In this document: positions 1 through 8,172 of the stretch, one piece after another | Numbering within the stretch: the stretch's first letter is position 1 | Layout: each line of letters begins with the position of its first letter | Origin: Pusillimonas minor | GTDB lineage: Bacteria; Pseudomonadota; Gammaproteobacteria; Burkholderiales; Burkholderiaceae_B | Assembly: GCF_014237865.1 (NCBI RefSeq) | Contig: NZ_JACJUU010000002.1 | Coordinates: 1 to 64,000 of the forward strand | DNA length: 64,000 bases | Direction: 5' to 3' | Position numbers and translations under genes: made by a program | The notes under the pieces: generated by a model | The model's database searches: none | The model's input: only the letters and a program-made list of their open reading frames with translations | Told to the model about the DNA's origin: nothing

Positions 1-110
1 TGACTTATTTCTGTGTAAGCACTTATGTAGTATTACTTTAGCCCCTTCGTGAGAAGGGTGTTGGCCAAAGCGGCTACCTTCAAAGTGCCCACACTTATCG
101 GTTGTTTAAT

Positions 111-122
111 TGTTAAAGAGCG
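111..122 (-). promoter_or_regulatory. boxA antitermination element of rRNA leader
   Basis: The minus strand reads CGCTCTTTAACA, one base from the bacterial rrn boxA consensus TGCTCTTTAACA. In rRNA operons this recruits the Nus-factor antitermination complex. It lies downstream of both promoters, as expected. Confidence 0.75.
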
Positions 123-236
123 GTGTTTGCTGCAACACGTTTGCCACATCGGCGCGTTAGAATTTAAACCCTACCGCCCCGCAAGCGCTTCGTCTTGCTG
201 CGCCTCGTTGATCCGTTCGATCAGCGAAGAAACGAG

Positions 237-265
237 ATTATGAACCCTTTTTTTATCGCTGTCAA
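237..265 (-). promoter_or_regulatory. Downstream rrn-type promoter P2
   Basis: A perfect TTGACA (265-260) and CATAAT (242-237) are spaced by 17 bp on the minus strand. Immediately upstream (about 266-300) is an A/T-rich stretch resembling an UP element. Together with P1 this gives the tandem-promoter layout common to rRNA operons. Confidence 0.7.
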
Positions 266-474
266 ATCGTTTTGCAGTTTATTTTAAAAAGTTTTTAAAC
301 CACTTCTTAAAACTACCACCACGACTTGAACAACCTGCCTTATTCAGGCCAACCCCCACAGCCAAAACCCTAAACCTGGGCCCCAACTGCGCGGCTAAAA
401 AAAGTTCTTGCCTCGCCCTTTGCCTCACCACCTATTCGGGTAAACCCGAACCGGCTGTGCTGCAAAGGAGGCGA

Positions 475-504
475 ACTATAGCACGGTTATTTTAATGTGT
501 GCAA
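475..504 (-). promoter_or_regulatory. Upstream rrn-type promoter P1
   Basis: On the minus strand TTGCAC (504-499) and TATAGT (480-475) are separated by 18 bp. They are followed by a GC-rich discriminator (TCGCCTCC), the usual feature of growth-rate- and ppGpp-controlled rRNA promoters. It starts about 20 bp after the stop codon of the neighbouring hydrolase gene. Confidence 0.65.
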
Positions 505-526
505 GTCGAAGGCGAAATAATTAGTT

Positions 527-1687
527 TTATTCGTGGCGCATCAACGGCGCGATAACCTGCACATTGGGGCGGCCACGAATAAAATCGTCGGGGTAATAGC
601 CGAAATGACGCGCCCCCCGCTTATAAAGCGTTGTTATCCAGGACGCGAGCATTTGCTCTTCTATATGGGGCTGCCCAGGCAAAGACCAATCGCGTGCCTG
701 CAACTCGAAGATAGTGCGCGCAAGGCCATTTTGTTTTTCGGCTACTTTATCAACCAGCCGTTCCAGCCACGCCTCGGAGGCCTCCGGGCGAACACCTTCC
801 ATTAAGGGCATGGCCATCACTGCCGTCCAATCATAAATAACCAGGAAGGCATCAAGGTTTTGCGCAAACCACGTTTCGCTTTCGGGCGAAAGCACGGGTA
901 GCGCATATATATTGCGCGCCGTCTTGATGGGGCGACCTTTTACCGTTTGTACGCAGCCTGACAACTGGAGCGTGAAATCATTTATGGCTTTGCTCTTGTA
1001 GCGCGTCCAACGCTGCAACATAGCGAGATCGGAGCGTAGTTCCTGAACAGTTGAGGGCAAGCCAGCCTGCGCATAAGCAGCCAATGCCGACTCACTCACG
1101 TCTTCATAGTCACTTAATAGCGCGTCGTCGTGAAACAGAACGCCGTCAAAGTCAGACGACCTGGCAAGGTCTTCGTAGATTTCACTAACAGTCTCGCGCA
1201 CACGTTTGCTAAACGGCGATAACCGTAAATACTGATTCGGATCGGTCATGGGCGGATGAGTCAGCGACTTAGCGTCGACACGCACCACGCGCTCGAAAGT
1301 CGCGTCGAGCGCATATCCCAGGACCGGCATCCAGGCATATACCGCCACGCCCAACTGATTACGCAACCGTGTGGCCACGCTACCGAAGAGATCGGCCCGA
1401 ATCGGCAAGTGACGATTAGGGAAGTACAGCTGACGGATCAGCCCATCGCCTAATGGGTCCGCAAACGCCTGCAAGAAGACAGTATTAGCCCCTATGGACG
1501 CCACCCGAGCGACCAGGACCTCGAGGTTACGCCCAACCTGAGATGCATCGCTGTCGTATAGGTAGTCTAGATCGATGTGTACGACGCGTTTGCAATCGCA
1601 AGCCTGCCGGGCCCGCAGCACAGGGGGCCAACCCGGCCATAAAGTTAGCAGCGCACCCGACAACAACACCGCACGTCTTGAAAGCAT
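527..1687 (-). CDS. PgaB C-terminal-like (GH153/GHL13) putative glycoside hydrolase
   Basis: The 386-residue exported protein resembles the C-terminal half of PgaB, which binds and cleaves poly-beta-1,6-N-acetylglucosamine. The N-terminus has a twin arginine followed by a hydrophobic run (SRRAVLLSGALL), so Sec or Tat export is plausible. Family-like blocks are VHIDLDYLYD near residue 36 and FDGVLFHDDALLSDYED near 180, the acidic catalytic region of PgaB-type hydrolases. The N-terminal polysaccharide deacetylase domain of full-length PgaB is absent, and no pgaA, pgaC or pgaD is nearby. The start has only a weak GGGG ribosome site. The natural substrate is uncertain. Confidence 0.72.
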   Translation of the reverse strand: MLSRRAVLLSGALLTLWPGWPPVLRARQACDCKRVVHIDLDYLYDSDASQVGRNLEVLVARVASIGANTVFLQAFADPLGDGLIRQLYFPNRHLPIRADLFGSVATRLRNQLGVAVYAWMPVLGYALDATFERVVRVDAKSLTHPPMTDPNQYLRLSPFSKRVRETVSEIYEDLARSSDFDGVLFHDDALLSDYEDVSESALAAYAQAGLPSTVQELRSDLAMLQRWTRYKSKAINDFTLQLSGCVQTVKGRPIKTARNIYALPVLSPESETWFAQNLDAFLVIYDWTAVMAMPLMEGVRPEASEAWLERLVDKVAEKQNGLARTIFELQARDWSLPGQPHIEEQMLASWITTLYKRGARHFGYYPDDFIRGRPNVQVIAPLMRHE

Positions 1688-1923
1688 GACAAGCCCCGAT
1701 AGACACCAGGGCTGTCAGTTCAGCACAAGACAAAACCTTATGCCATACGCCTTATTTCATAGGGCACTGCGATACGTAAATGCTTCGGCCCATGCTCCCA
1801 TGGTAAAGATGACGAAAATCCAGTCAACGAAAAATCGGACATGACGGCTACCCAAATTATGAATAACCCATGCCCGACAATCACATCTGCGTCATGCTAA
1901 AACGCCCACCAATCTTTGAGCGA

Positions 1924-3096
1924 TCAACTCATCGGGCATTGCGCGGCATAAGAGTCAACATGCTGCTCTAATACTTTCTCTTTAATCAGCTTCCAATCGG
2001 GCCTACCGTCACTTCCCTTAACCATTTCGAATACGTGATAGTCCTGAACTGGATAGTTATTGTTCGCGAAGCCAAAGTTCCCTCGGACTGAGGTGAAGTC
2101 TGCCGTCTTGATGGCTGCTGACAATGCCTTTTTATCCGACACGTCCCCCTTGAGCTGGGAAACAGCCGCATTCAGTTTCATCATTGCGTCATAACTGAAT
2201 GCGGCGTAGCCGGATGGCGTCCTATTGTATTTTTCCCGATAGGCCTTCACGAAATTCTTCGAAACCTCATTCGGCATCCCAGGCGTCCAAGTGTCTGCCA
2301 ACACGGCACCAATCACTGCGTCGCCCATTACGTCGGCGTCCTCGCCCTCGATCGTATTTGACGTGTAAAGCGGCAAACTGCCCGTGAGGCCTGCTTGTTT
2401 GTACTGGCGTATGAAAGTCACACCAAGTCCGCCCGGATAAAAAACGAAAATCCCATCAGGCTTATTTAAAGAGATTTGAGTCAACTCAGCTGAAAAATCT
2501 AACTGTGTAAGAGGGGTATAGATTTCATCCAGGATTTCCCCCTTGTAAGTACTCTTGAGCCCACTGACCTTATCCTTTCCGCCCACAAAATTAGGAGTTA
2601 AAGTTGTTACCGTTTTAACACCTTTGTCTTGCATGTACCTGCCCATTGCTTGTGCAGGTGCATCGCTTTGCCAAGACATAATGAAAAGATTAGGTTTGCA
2701 TTGCGCTCCGGCCGTCGGTGAAGGTCCTGAAATCGTACCGATAAACGGCACGTCTGTCGCCGCAATTTTTGCCTGCAATGCCATCAGCACATGCGTAAAC
2801 GTCAAGCCCACGACAACATCGACTTTTTCGCGCTCAAGCAATCTAGTCGCACCCGTCAAGGCAGCGTCGGGTTTCATCTGATCGTCTTCAACGACCAGTT
2901 GTGCGTCCACGCCGCCCAACTTGCCCCCAAGTTGCTCTAATGCCAAACGAAAGCCATCCAACTGATCTCGTCCATTTGCAGCTGAAGGGCCCGATAACGT
3001 GCCCAGAAAGCCCACCTTGACCTCAGCGTGGGCGACCCCAAGCCCTGCCCCCAATATAGCCGTGCACAATACTGCCTTTTTGAACATTGCCTTCAT
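1924..3096 (-). CDS. LivK-type ABC transporter substrate-binding protein
   Basis: A 390-residue periplasmic binding protein of the branched-chain-amino-acid (type I) family, which in Burkholderiales often binds aromatic acids. The ATG at 3096 is chosen because GGAGAC sits 4 bases upstream and a clean signal peptide follows (FKKAVLCTAILGAGLGVAHA, cut after AHA). The mature part begins EVKVGFLGTLSGPSAANGRD, the usual ligand-cleft strand. It is the last gene of the 6631-to-1924 operon. No permease is adjacent, so it may serve the livHMGF components at 9.1-12.5 kb. Base composition is lower in GC than most of the window. The ligand is unknown. Confidence 0.88.
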   Translation of the reverse strand: MKAMFKKAVLCTAILGAGLGVAHAEVKVGFLGTLSGPSAANGRDQLDGFRLALEQLGGKLGGVDAQLVVEDDQMKPDAALTGATRLLEREKVDVVVGLTFTHVLMALQAKIAATDVPFIGTISGPSPTAGAQCKPNLFIMSWQSDAPAQAMGRYMQDKGVKTVTTLTPNFVGGKDKVSGLKSTYKGEILDEIYTPLTQLDFSAELTQISLNKPDGIFVFYPGGLGVTFIRQYKQAGLTGSLPLYTSNTIEGEDADVMGDAVIGAVLADTWTPGMPNEVSKNFVKAYREKYNRTPSGYAAFSYDAMMKLNAAVSQLKGDVSDKKALSAAIKTADFTSVRGNFGFANNNYPVQDYHVFEMVKGSDGRPDWKLIKEKVLEQHVDSYAAQCPMS

Positions 3097-3118
3097 TACT
3101 GTCTCCTTTATTGTCTGT

Positions 3119-4063
3119 CTAAACCAACGTAGTTTCGAGTTCACCCAAGCCCTCGATCTGAACTCGCATTACATCCCCAGGCTTGAGAAATACGCCTTTC
3201 TCCATACCCACTCCGGCAGGGGTCCCCGTCAGAATGACATCGCCAGGCAACAAATCCAGCCGTTGACTTAAATAGCTAATCTGATCAGCAACGGAATAGA
3301 GATGATTCGACGTGCTAGAGTTTTGTTTCAGCTCACCGTTCAGCCATAGTTTGATACTCAAGTCCTCAGGCGAGGTAACGAATTCAGCTGGAGTAAGGTA
3401 TGGCCCCAGAGGGCAAGCGCCGCGAAAACACTTATGGCCAATCCAATCAAAACGAAAAGGGGAGCTAACATCTACCCCTTCACGCTTTAGATTGTCCCGA
3501 GCAGACAGATCATTGGCACATGTGTATCCGGCGACGTAACTCAGCGCCTCAGACACTGAGACGCGGGACGCCCGACGACCAATTACCACGGCCAACTCGG
3601 CCTCCCAATCCAACATTTTGGAATGGGCAGGAAACTCAACCCCTTCTTGATGCGCCGACAACACAGATTGGCCTGATTTAATAAAATGCCAAGGAGGAAC
3701 CCCCTCTTTTTTAGGGTCAAGAACAAGCGTCATACCCATAGCCTGGGCCATTGCCTCGACATGGTCGCGATAATTTGCGCCAGCGGCATAAATAACACCA
3801 CAACGAGTCAAAGGTGCCGAAAACCGCACTGCGCCATCCAAAACATGATCGGAAAACATATCTGCATCACAGGCGATTGCCTCGGCTAATGCACTCAGGC
3901 GCTCATGGGCCGAGCCCCAGTCTAACAATAAGTCGTCTACCATCGACCAACTTGCATTGCCATGCAAAACCAGCCCTTGAAGGTCGTAATGCGTATCGAG
4001 AACCCTGATTCCTGGGCGCAACAAGCCCCCGGGTCCACAGTAAGTGAACACCTGATATTTCAT
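3119..4063 (-). CDS. Fumarylacetoacetate hydrolase (FAH) family protein
   Basis: At 314 residues this has the FAH fold used by metal-dependent C-C hydrolases, decarboxylases and hydratases acting on ring-cleavage products. The metal-binding block reads LDWEAELAVVIG, followed by CANDLSARD and the C-terminal TGTPAGVG loop, all typical. It begins with AAGGCGG before ATG. It lies 22 bp before the LivK-type protein and 12 bp after the YCII gene. With the extradiol-type dioxygenase upstream, hydrolysis or hydration of a meta-cleavage product is the likeliest role. The exact substrate cannot be read from sequence. Confidence 0.85.
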   Translation of the reverse strand: MKYQVFTYCGPGGLLRPGIRVLDTHYDLQGLVLHGNASWSMVDDLLLDWGSAHERLSALAEAIACDADMFSDHVLDGAVRFSAPLTRCGVIYAAGANYRDHVEAMAQAMGMTLVLDPKKEGVPPWHFIKSGQSVLSAHQEGVEFPAHSKMLDWEAELAVVIGRRASRVSVSEALSYVAGYTCANDLSARDNLKREGVDVSSPFRFDWIGHKCFRGACPLGPYLTPAEFVTSPEDLSIKLWLNGELKQNSSTSNHLYSVADQISYLSQRLDLLPGDVILTGTPAGVGMEKGVFLKPGDVMRVQIEGLGELETTLV

Positions 4064-4075
4064 TTGAGTACCGCC

Positions 4076-4456
4076 TTATCGTAGGATGTGTGCTTGGTCA
4101 GAGAAGCGCATGGTCACGGTCATCCCGCCCTCCATTAGTAGCCACTTCTTGATCTCGGGTATGTAAACCCCATTTTTAATGAAAGGGTCCTCGGACAAAA
4201 TTTGATGAGCAGCCTCCAGGGTCGAGGCCCTGATAATTGACATCCCTCCCGCAGCCCCCGGCACACCGGCCTGCTCGGAAACAAAAGGCCCTGACGCGAA
4301 TAGCTCTCCGCGTTTCTCAGCGCTAATTGCCCACTGCAGATGAGCCTCTAGAAGCCCTTGAAATTTTGACAAATCGGCCGGAGTACGAATAACCACATAA
4401 AACGACTTATTCAGCATCTGGGCCAACAGTCTTTGAGCGCCCTCGGAGACTTCCAT
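4076..4456 (-). CDS. YCII-related domain protein
   Basis: A 126-residue protein with a YCII-like alpha/beta barrel core (FYVVIRTPADLSKF, then LFASGPFVSEQAG and ASTLEAAHQILSEDPF). Such small proteins occur as accessory isomerase or dehalogenase-like enzymes in aromatic degradation operons, but few have defined reactions. The ATG at 4456 is chosen over an earlier one inside the preceding gene because it starts one base after that gene's TGA and is preceded by GAGGAG. This implies translational coupling with the dioxygenase. The function is not assigned. Confidence 0.75.
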   Translation of the reverse strand: MEVSEGAQRLLAQMLNKSFYVVIRTPADLSKFQGLLEAHLQWAISAEKRGELFASGPFVSEQAGVPGAAGGMSIIRASTLEAAHQILSEDPFIKNGVYIPEIKKWLLMEGGMTVTMRFSDQAHILR

Positions 4457-4457
4457 A

Positions 4458-5387
4458 TCAATCAGGCTCCTCGAAGTTAAGTACGAAATCATCAGGCGGG
4501 GGCATAGCAGCCCATACCGCAGTGATTTCCTCAGGTCCCACGTTCAAAGGAACCCAACCGCTGTCATCTTCGGGAATCACGTCAATATCCCAAAAGTACT
4601 CAACCAAACTTCCCCAAGGATCTCGAATGTAATGGAAGTAGTTCGACCCACCTATGTGACGCCCAAGGCCAAAACCGTCTTTGTATCCAGCGCGTAACAA
4701 CGTCTGCGCGCCTATTTCTATCTGATCAAGATCCGAGACTTCGAAACTCATATGATGCAAGCCGGTATGCGAGCTTTTTGCGAATGCAATCATGTGATGA
4801 TCTCCGCCAGCCGCCCCGCGCAAAAACGCCAAAATGTCGAACGCCCGATCAGACACCTTCATTCCCAATAGCTGGGTGTAGAAGTCAACTGACCTGTCAA
4901 CGTCGGGACTGAACTTAATTAGATGGCCTAACCGTAAAGGCACTGCCTTTTTACTTCGGGTAGAGACGTCGCAAGCACGCTCACCAATGCGACGATAGCG
5001 CCCATGCGCATTAATTTCAGGGGGCAGCGGACTAACGCAAGGTGCCGGCTCGGCAACCCGAACATTAAGCCAGTCCCCGTGCGGGTCTTGAAACCAAACT
5101 CCGTCTAATCCAACATCAAACGGTGGGTTACTACTTAACGCGACTCCTGCCGCATTAAGGCGAGACATTAATGTCGCCATACCTGGACCGTTCGTGCCCA
5201 AAGAAACATAGGCCAACCTTTTTTTAGCGCCTTGAATTAATCGAATTTGGTCTTGGTCTCGCCCTGGGCAACGAAACACCAAATCGTTACCCACCGCCCG
5301 CGCTTCCAAGCCAAACAATTCATAGAACGCCCTCCCAACCTCTAAGTCGGGGACGAGAATACCAACATGCAAAAGTGAACGAATCAT
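4458..5387 (-). CDS. Extradiol-type VOC ring-cleavage dioxygenase
   Basis: Two tandem vicinal-oxygen-chelate modules in 309 residues match type I extradiol dioxygenases (2,3-dihydroxybiphenyl or catechol 2,3-dioxygenase group). The C-terminal module carries the expected iron ligands: His155 in GHLIKF, His211 or His212 in LHHMSFEV and Glu263 in SLVEYFWD. Active-site His244 and Tyr253 are also present in the GRH...YIRDPWG block, which is close to the family signature. The N-terminal module lacks the ligand set, as is usual. The likely reaction is Fe(II)-dependent meta cleavage of a catechol-type ring. The flanking FAH-family hydrolase and dehydrogenase fit that pathway. Confidence 0.82.
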   Translation of the reverse strand: MIRSLLHVGILVPDLEVGRAFYELFGLEARAVGNDLVFRCPGRDQDQIRLIQGAKKRLAYVSLGTNGPGMATLMSRLNAAGVALSSNPPFDVGLDGVWFQDPHGDWLNVRVAEPAPCVSPLPPEINAHGRYRRIGERACDVSTRSKKAVPLRLGHLIKFSPDVDRSVDFYTQLLGMKVSDRAFDILAFLRGAAGGDHHMIAFAKSSHTGLHHMSFEVSDLDQIEIGAQTLLRAGYKDGFGLGRHIGGSNYFHYIRDPWGSLVEYFWDIDVIPEDDSGWVPLNVGPEEITAVWAAMPPPDDFVLNFEEPD

Positions 5388-5399
5388 AAAAGACTACCT

Positions 5400-5714
5400 T
5401 TAGCTGACGGGTGAAAATGGTGCGGGAGTTAATAGCTCTGTCGATTGGCGCTCTATCATTGAGCCCGCTCTGCCGACAAAACTCTTCCATTGCGGATTGC
5501 CAGAAAGTATCGCCTTACGACGCGTACGATCCTCAAACGAATCAAAACCCCACAACTGAATCACACGGTTCAAATCGCCGGTCTCGGAAAAGTAATAACC
5601 CAACAGCCTTCCAAGCGCCCCTGCCTGGATAGCAAGGCCCTCTGCTTCATATAAACTCAGAAATGTCGAAACTGACCCTGGCTTCAACCAATATGTACGT
5701 TGTTCAACAAGCAT
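5400..5714 (-). CDS. NIPSNAP family protein
   Basis: A 104-residue dimeric alpha/beta-barrel-type protein. It opens VEQRTYWLKPGSVSTFL, then LIQLWGFDSFEDR-like and PQWKSFV blocks, the usual NIPSNAP layout. Bacterial members frequently sit in catabolic operons, with no general biochemical role proven. GGAGGG lies 5 bases before the ATG, and the gene is 12-14 bp from both neighbours, so it is part of the 6631-to-1924 operon. The function is unknown. Confidence 0.78.
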   Translation of the reverse strand: MLVEQRTYWLKPGSVSTFLSLYEAEGLAIQAGALGRLLGYYFSETGDLNRVIQLWGFDSFEDRTRRKAILSGNPQWKSFVGRAGSMIERQSTELLTPAPFSPVS

Positions 5715-5728
5715 GAATCCCTCCGTTC

Positions 5729-6631
5729 CTAAATTTTGTCGCCTTGAGACTCGGCCTCGAGCAACTTAATTACTGCAGCGATATCCTCGTTTTGTAAACC
5801 TTGTTCAATAGCACGCCTGAAATACGGAACCGCAGCAGCATATAAAGGCGCAGAACAACCCAGCTCTGACACGAGCTCTTGCCCAAGATCGAGATATTTT
5901 TCAAGGGTGATAAACGAACCTGGGGCCGGCTCGAACTTGCGGCTAGCCATAATTGGCGCACGCACGCTCATCATTGCGGATGCACCTGCCCCTACCGACA
6001 AAACCCGCGCCAGCAGGTCTGGCGAAAACCCTGCGCGAGTACCTAAGTTCATTGCCTCGGCCGCAGCCAACGTATTCACAGTAACTAAATAATTCGCAAT
6101 CAACTTCATAGAGACCGCGGTTCCGAAGGCGCCCAAAAAGAAACGGTTATCAGTGATGGCTTGCAGCAAGGGCTCACACTTTTCATAAACCGAATCGGTA
6201 CCGCCGACATAAAAGCACGCTTTGCGTGCTAAAACCAACGATGGTGAACCGCTCAGCTCCGCCTCAAGAATATTAGCCCCCGTTGCTTGAATTTTTTCAG
6301 CCTGCATCAATTTGAAGCTCTTACGATAGGTTCCAACTTCCACTACCGTTTTCCCATCTTTCAAAAGGGGCAAAATGCCGCCGACGCCCTCTAGGACAGC
6401 ATTTGAAGCGGACTCATTCGGAAGACACAGAAAAATGAAGTCTGCCTGCTGTACCACCAGAGACGGGGTGTCGACCAGCTCGCCGCCGGCATCCACAAAA
6501 GCCTGCGCTTCGTTGCGATTTCTCCTATACCCAACGACTCGATAGCCCATATCGAGTAAATTGCTTGCAATTGCTGAGCCCAATTGTCCGATGCCAATGA
6601 TGCCCACTACCCCGGATATTTCTTGTGCCAT
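5729..6631 (-). CDS. NAD(P)-dependent oxidoreductase, 3-hydroxyisobutyrate dehydrogenase family
   Basis: A 300-residue beta-hydroxyacid dehydrogenase. It has an N-terminal Rossmann motif (VVGIIGIGQLGSAIASNLL), a substrate block ELSGSPSLVLARKACFYVGG in place of the usual GAPVSGG motif, and the catalytic-lysine region MKLIANYLV. It should oxidise or reduce a small hydroxyacid with NAD(P). It is the promoter-proximal gene of the operon that continues with NIPSNAP, dioxygenase, YCII, FAH and binding-protein genes. A role on a ring-cleavage product is inferred from context only. GGAGAC immediately precedes the ATG. Confidence 0.82.
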   Translation of the reverse strand: MAQEISGVVGIIGIGQLGSAIASNLLDMGYRVVGYRRNRNEAQAFVDAGGELVDTPSLVVQQADFIFLCLPNESASNAVLEGVGGILPLLKDGKTVVEVGTYRKSFKLMQAEKIQATGANILEAELSGSPSLVLARKACFYVGGTDSVYEKCEPLLQAITDNRFFLGAFGTAVSMKLIANYLVTVNTLAAAEAMNLGTRAGFSPDLLARVLSVGAGASAMMSVRAPIMASRKFEPAPGSFITLEKYLDLGQELVSELGCSAPLYAAAVPYFRRAIEQGLQNEDIAAVIKLLEAESQGDKI

Positions 6632-6779
6632 GTCTCCGACCTACTTTAATAGTCTTATTTTTTCATTTTATGCAGTCTTAACGCATCAAGCCATACGCAG
6701 ACGTTGATTGTTAAGTATTAACAGGACTTATGCTTTAGAGTAACAAGAGGGCGTCAAATGCTTATAAGTTCGACAATGA

Positions 6780-6806
6780 CCCAGCGTTAATCGCCGATAC
6801 GCTGGG
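6780..6806. other. 7-bp inverted repeat in the intergenic region
   Basis: CCCAGCG (6780-6786) and CGCTGGG (6800-6806) flank a 13-base loop between the NMT1-type binding-protein gene and the downstream dehydrogenase operon. There is no T-run on either strand, so an intrinsic terminator is not supported. It may be a weak hairpin or a protein site. Confidence 0.35.
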
Positions 6807-6867
6807 CCATCTCAATAAAGATACGTAACAATAGGTAGCTTAAATAATGCGAACCTGCAAAATCTAG

Positions 6868-7860
6868 CTACTGAGTCGCCAATTGATAAAAACGATTGTC
6901 GTAGTACTTGCTGGGATCAGTTAGCGTCTTTTGAGGTCGGCCCCACTTGCTACGTAAACTCAATACCTGAGCAACGCCGTCCATCTCAATCTGAGCCTTG
7001 CGCTGCATACCTGTCTCAGGGTCCAGCAATATCCGATAGGCGGTTTCAGCCGACTGCTTGTCAGCGTTACGCATGTTGGACTGATAAATCGTGATTGCCT
7101 CTTCTTTGTTGGCAGGGTCGTATAGCCACTCTACGCCATTTATATAAGCTCGAATGTAACCCACCAATTTCTCGCGATTATCCTCAGCCCAACTTAACCG
7201 AGTACCCGCAACTAAGCCTTGATAACTTCCAAGAGCTTGAGAGGCTGTCGCCAAAACGTTATAGCCATTAGCAAGTGGCTGGACCTCAAAAGGGGATATC
7301 AGCATAGTGCCCGCATGCTTCTTATCCATTAAGTCTTTGAAACGCTGCATTACACCGCCAGCTCTCTCCACTTGAAAATCGGGCTCTCTCAGCCCTGCCC
7401 GATCCAGCAGCTCAAAGAGTACAAGCGCATACCCTGTATTGCGAGCGTCAACGGATAACGTTCTCCCCTTCAAGTCTGAGACTGTTTTGACCTCAGGCAC
7501 CGTAACAAGCTTAAGAAAACCGCGGTCAGCACCCATGACGGCCACAAGATCTGTCCCTACTTTGTCGACTTCACCTTGCCCCTCTCGATAAGCTATCAAG
7601 TTATCGATGGCAGTCATGGCGATATCATATTTCCCGTCAATTAAGTTACTGAGCTGGTACGAGGAACTGGGCGTTGGCGTAACGTTGACTGAAACGCCTT
7701 GCTGTTGGAAGTATCCCTTGTTTTGAGCCACCCAGATGGGCCAATTGAAGCCTCCGGGAAAGACAATAACCTCGAGTGCTTTTTCTGCTGAGGCAACCCC
7801 GCAAGAGAGCACTCCCCCGCTTAAAATAAGACCTGCCAACATCCGAGCGAAGCTGCGCAT
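6868..7860 (-). CDS. NMT1/SsuA-type ABC transporter substrate-binding protein
   Basis: A 330-residue periplasmic type II binding protein of the SsuA/TauA/THI5 group. It has a signal peptide cleaved near GVASA, then ALEVIVFPGGFNWPIWVAQNKGYF, the conserved opening in which a substrate analogue sits, and DGKYDIAMTAIDNLIAY. GGAGAC lies just before ATG. No cognate SsuB/SsuC-type genes are visible in the window, so it is either an orphan or uses components elsewhere. It lies between the NahR-like regulator and the dehydrogenase-dioxygenase operon. The ligand is unknown; related proteins bind sulfonates, pyrimidine precursors or aromatic acids. Confidence 0.82.
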   Translation of the reverse strand: MRSFARMLAGLILSGGVLSCGVASAEKALEVIVFPGGFNWPIWVAQNKGYFQQQGVSVNVTPTPSSSYQLSNLIDGKYDIAMTAIDNLIAYREGQGEVDKVGTDLVAVMGADRGFLKLVTVPEVKTVSDLKGRTLSVDARNTGYALVLFELLDRAGLREPDFQVERAGGVMQRFKDLMDKKHAGTMLISPFEVQPLANGYNVLATASQALGSYQGLVAGTRLSWAEDNREKLVGYIRAYINGVEWLYDPANKEEAITIYQSNMRNADKQSAETAYRILLDPETGMQRKAQIEMDGVAQVLSLRSKWGRPQKTLTDPSKYYDNRFYQLATQ

Positions 7861-8172
7861 TTGTTGTCTCCTTAATTTGCGTTTTGATCTAAGTCATGCG
7901 ATTTTGACTAATCGCGCAAATAGTATGACCAGCCGCAGAGTACGAACAAAGACGCCTAAGCTAATAGTTTCTTATAAAGGCGATTTATACGTTACCAGAA
8001 TGAAATTCTATGTCCGCACAGAGGTAAGAGCGAATCACAAGGTGCGATTTCCCCTATTTTTAGGTCCGCAAACATTCAATATCCGCGTAAGCACACTGTT
8101 ATGACCCAAGTTCCCACATTCGAAGCCAACGAAAAATACGGCGTCTCGAACAACTAACAGCTTTTATGTAGA
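7861..8172. other. Intergenic region, no gene seen
   Basis: This 312-bp A/T-rich gap lies between the NahR-like regulator stop and the binding-protein start. It presumably holds the binding-protein promoter on the minus strand. I see no convincing coding frame, tRNA, terminator or repeat. Confidence 0.6.

Larger units (their letters stand above)
1..526 (-). other. rRNA operon leader and promoter region (16S gene beyond left edge)
   Basis: No protein gene is supported here. Read on the minus strand, the region has two sigma-70 promoters (499-475 and 265-237), a boxA antitermination sequence at 122-111, and then a stretch beginning GATAAGTGTGGGC of the kind found in betaproteobacterial rRNA leaders. 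The 16S gene would start just beyond base 1. A 6-bp hairpin (TTCGGG, loop TAAA, CCCGAA) lies at 435-450. The leader identity is inferred from the boxA-plus-strong-promoter arrangement; the 16S sequence itself is not in the window. Confidence 0.75.

Noticed and set aside
49-243. 64-codon plus-strand frame at the left edge
   Set aside because: It lies across the rRNA leader (boxA and promoter P2 on the minus strand) and has no coding features.
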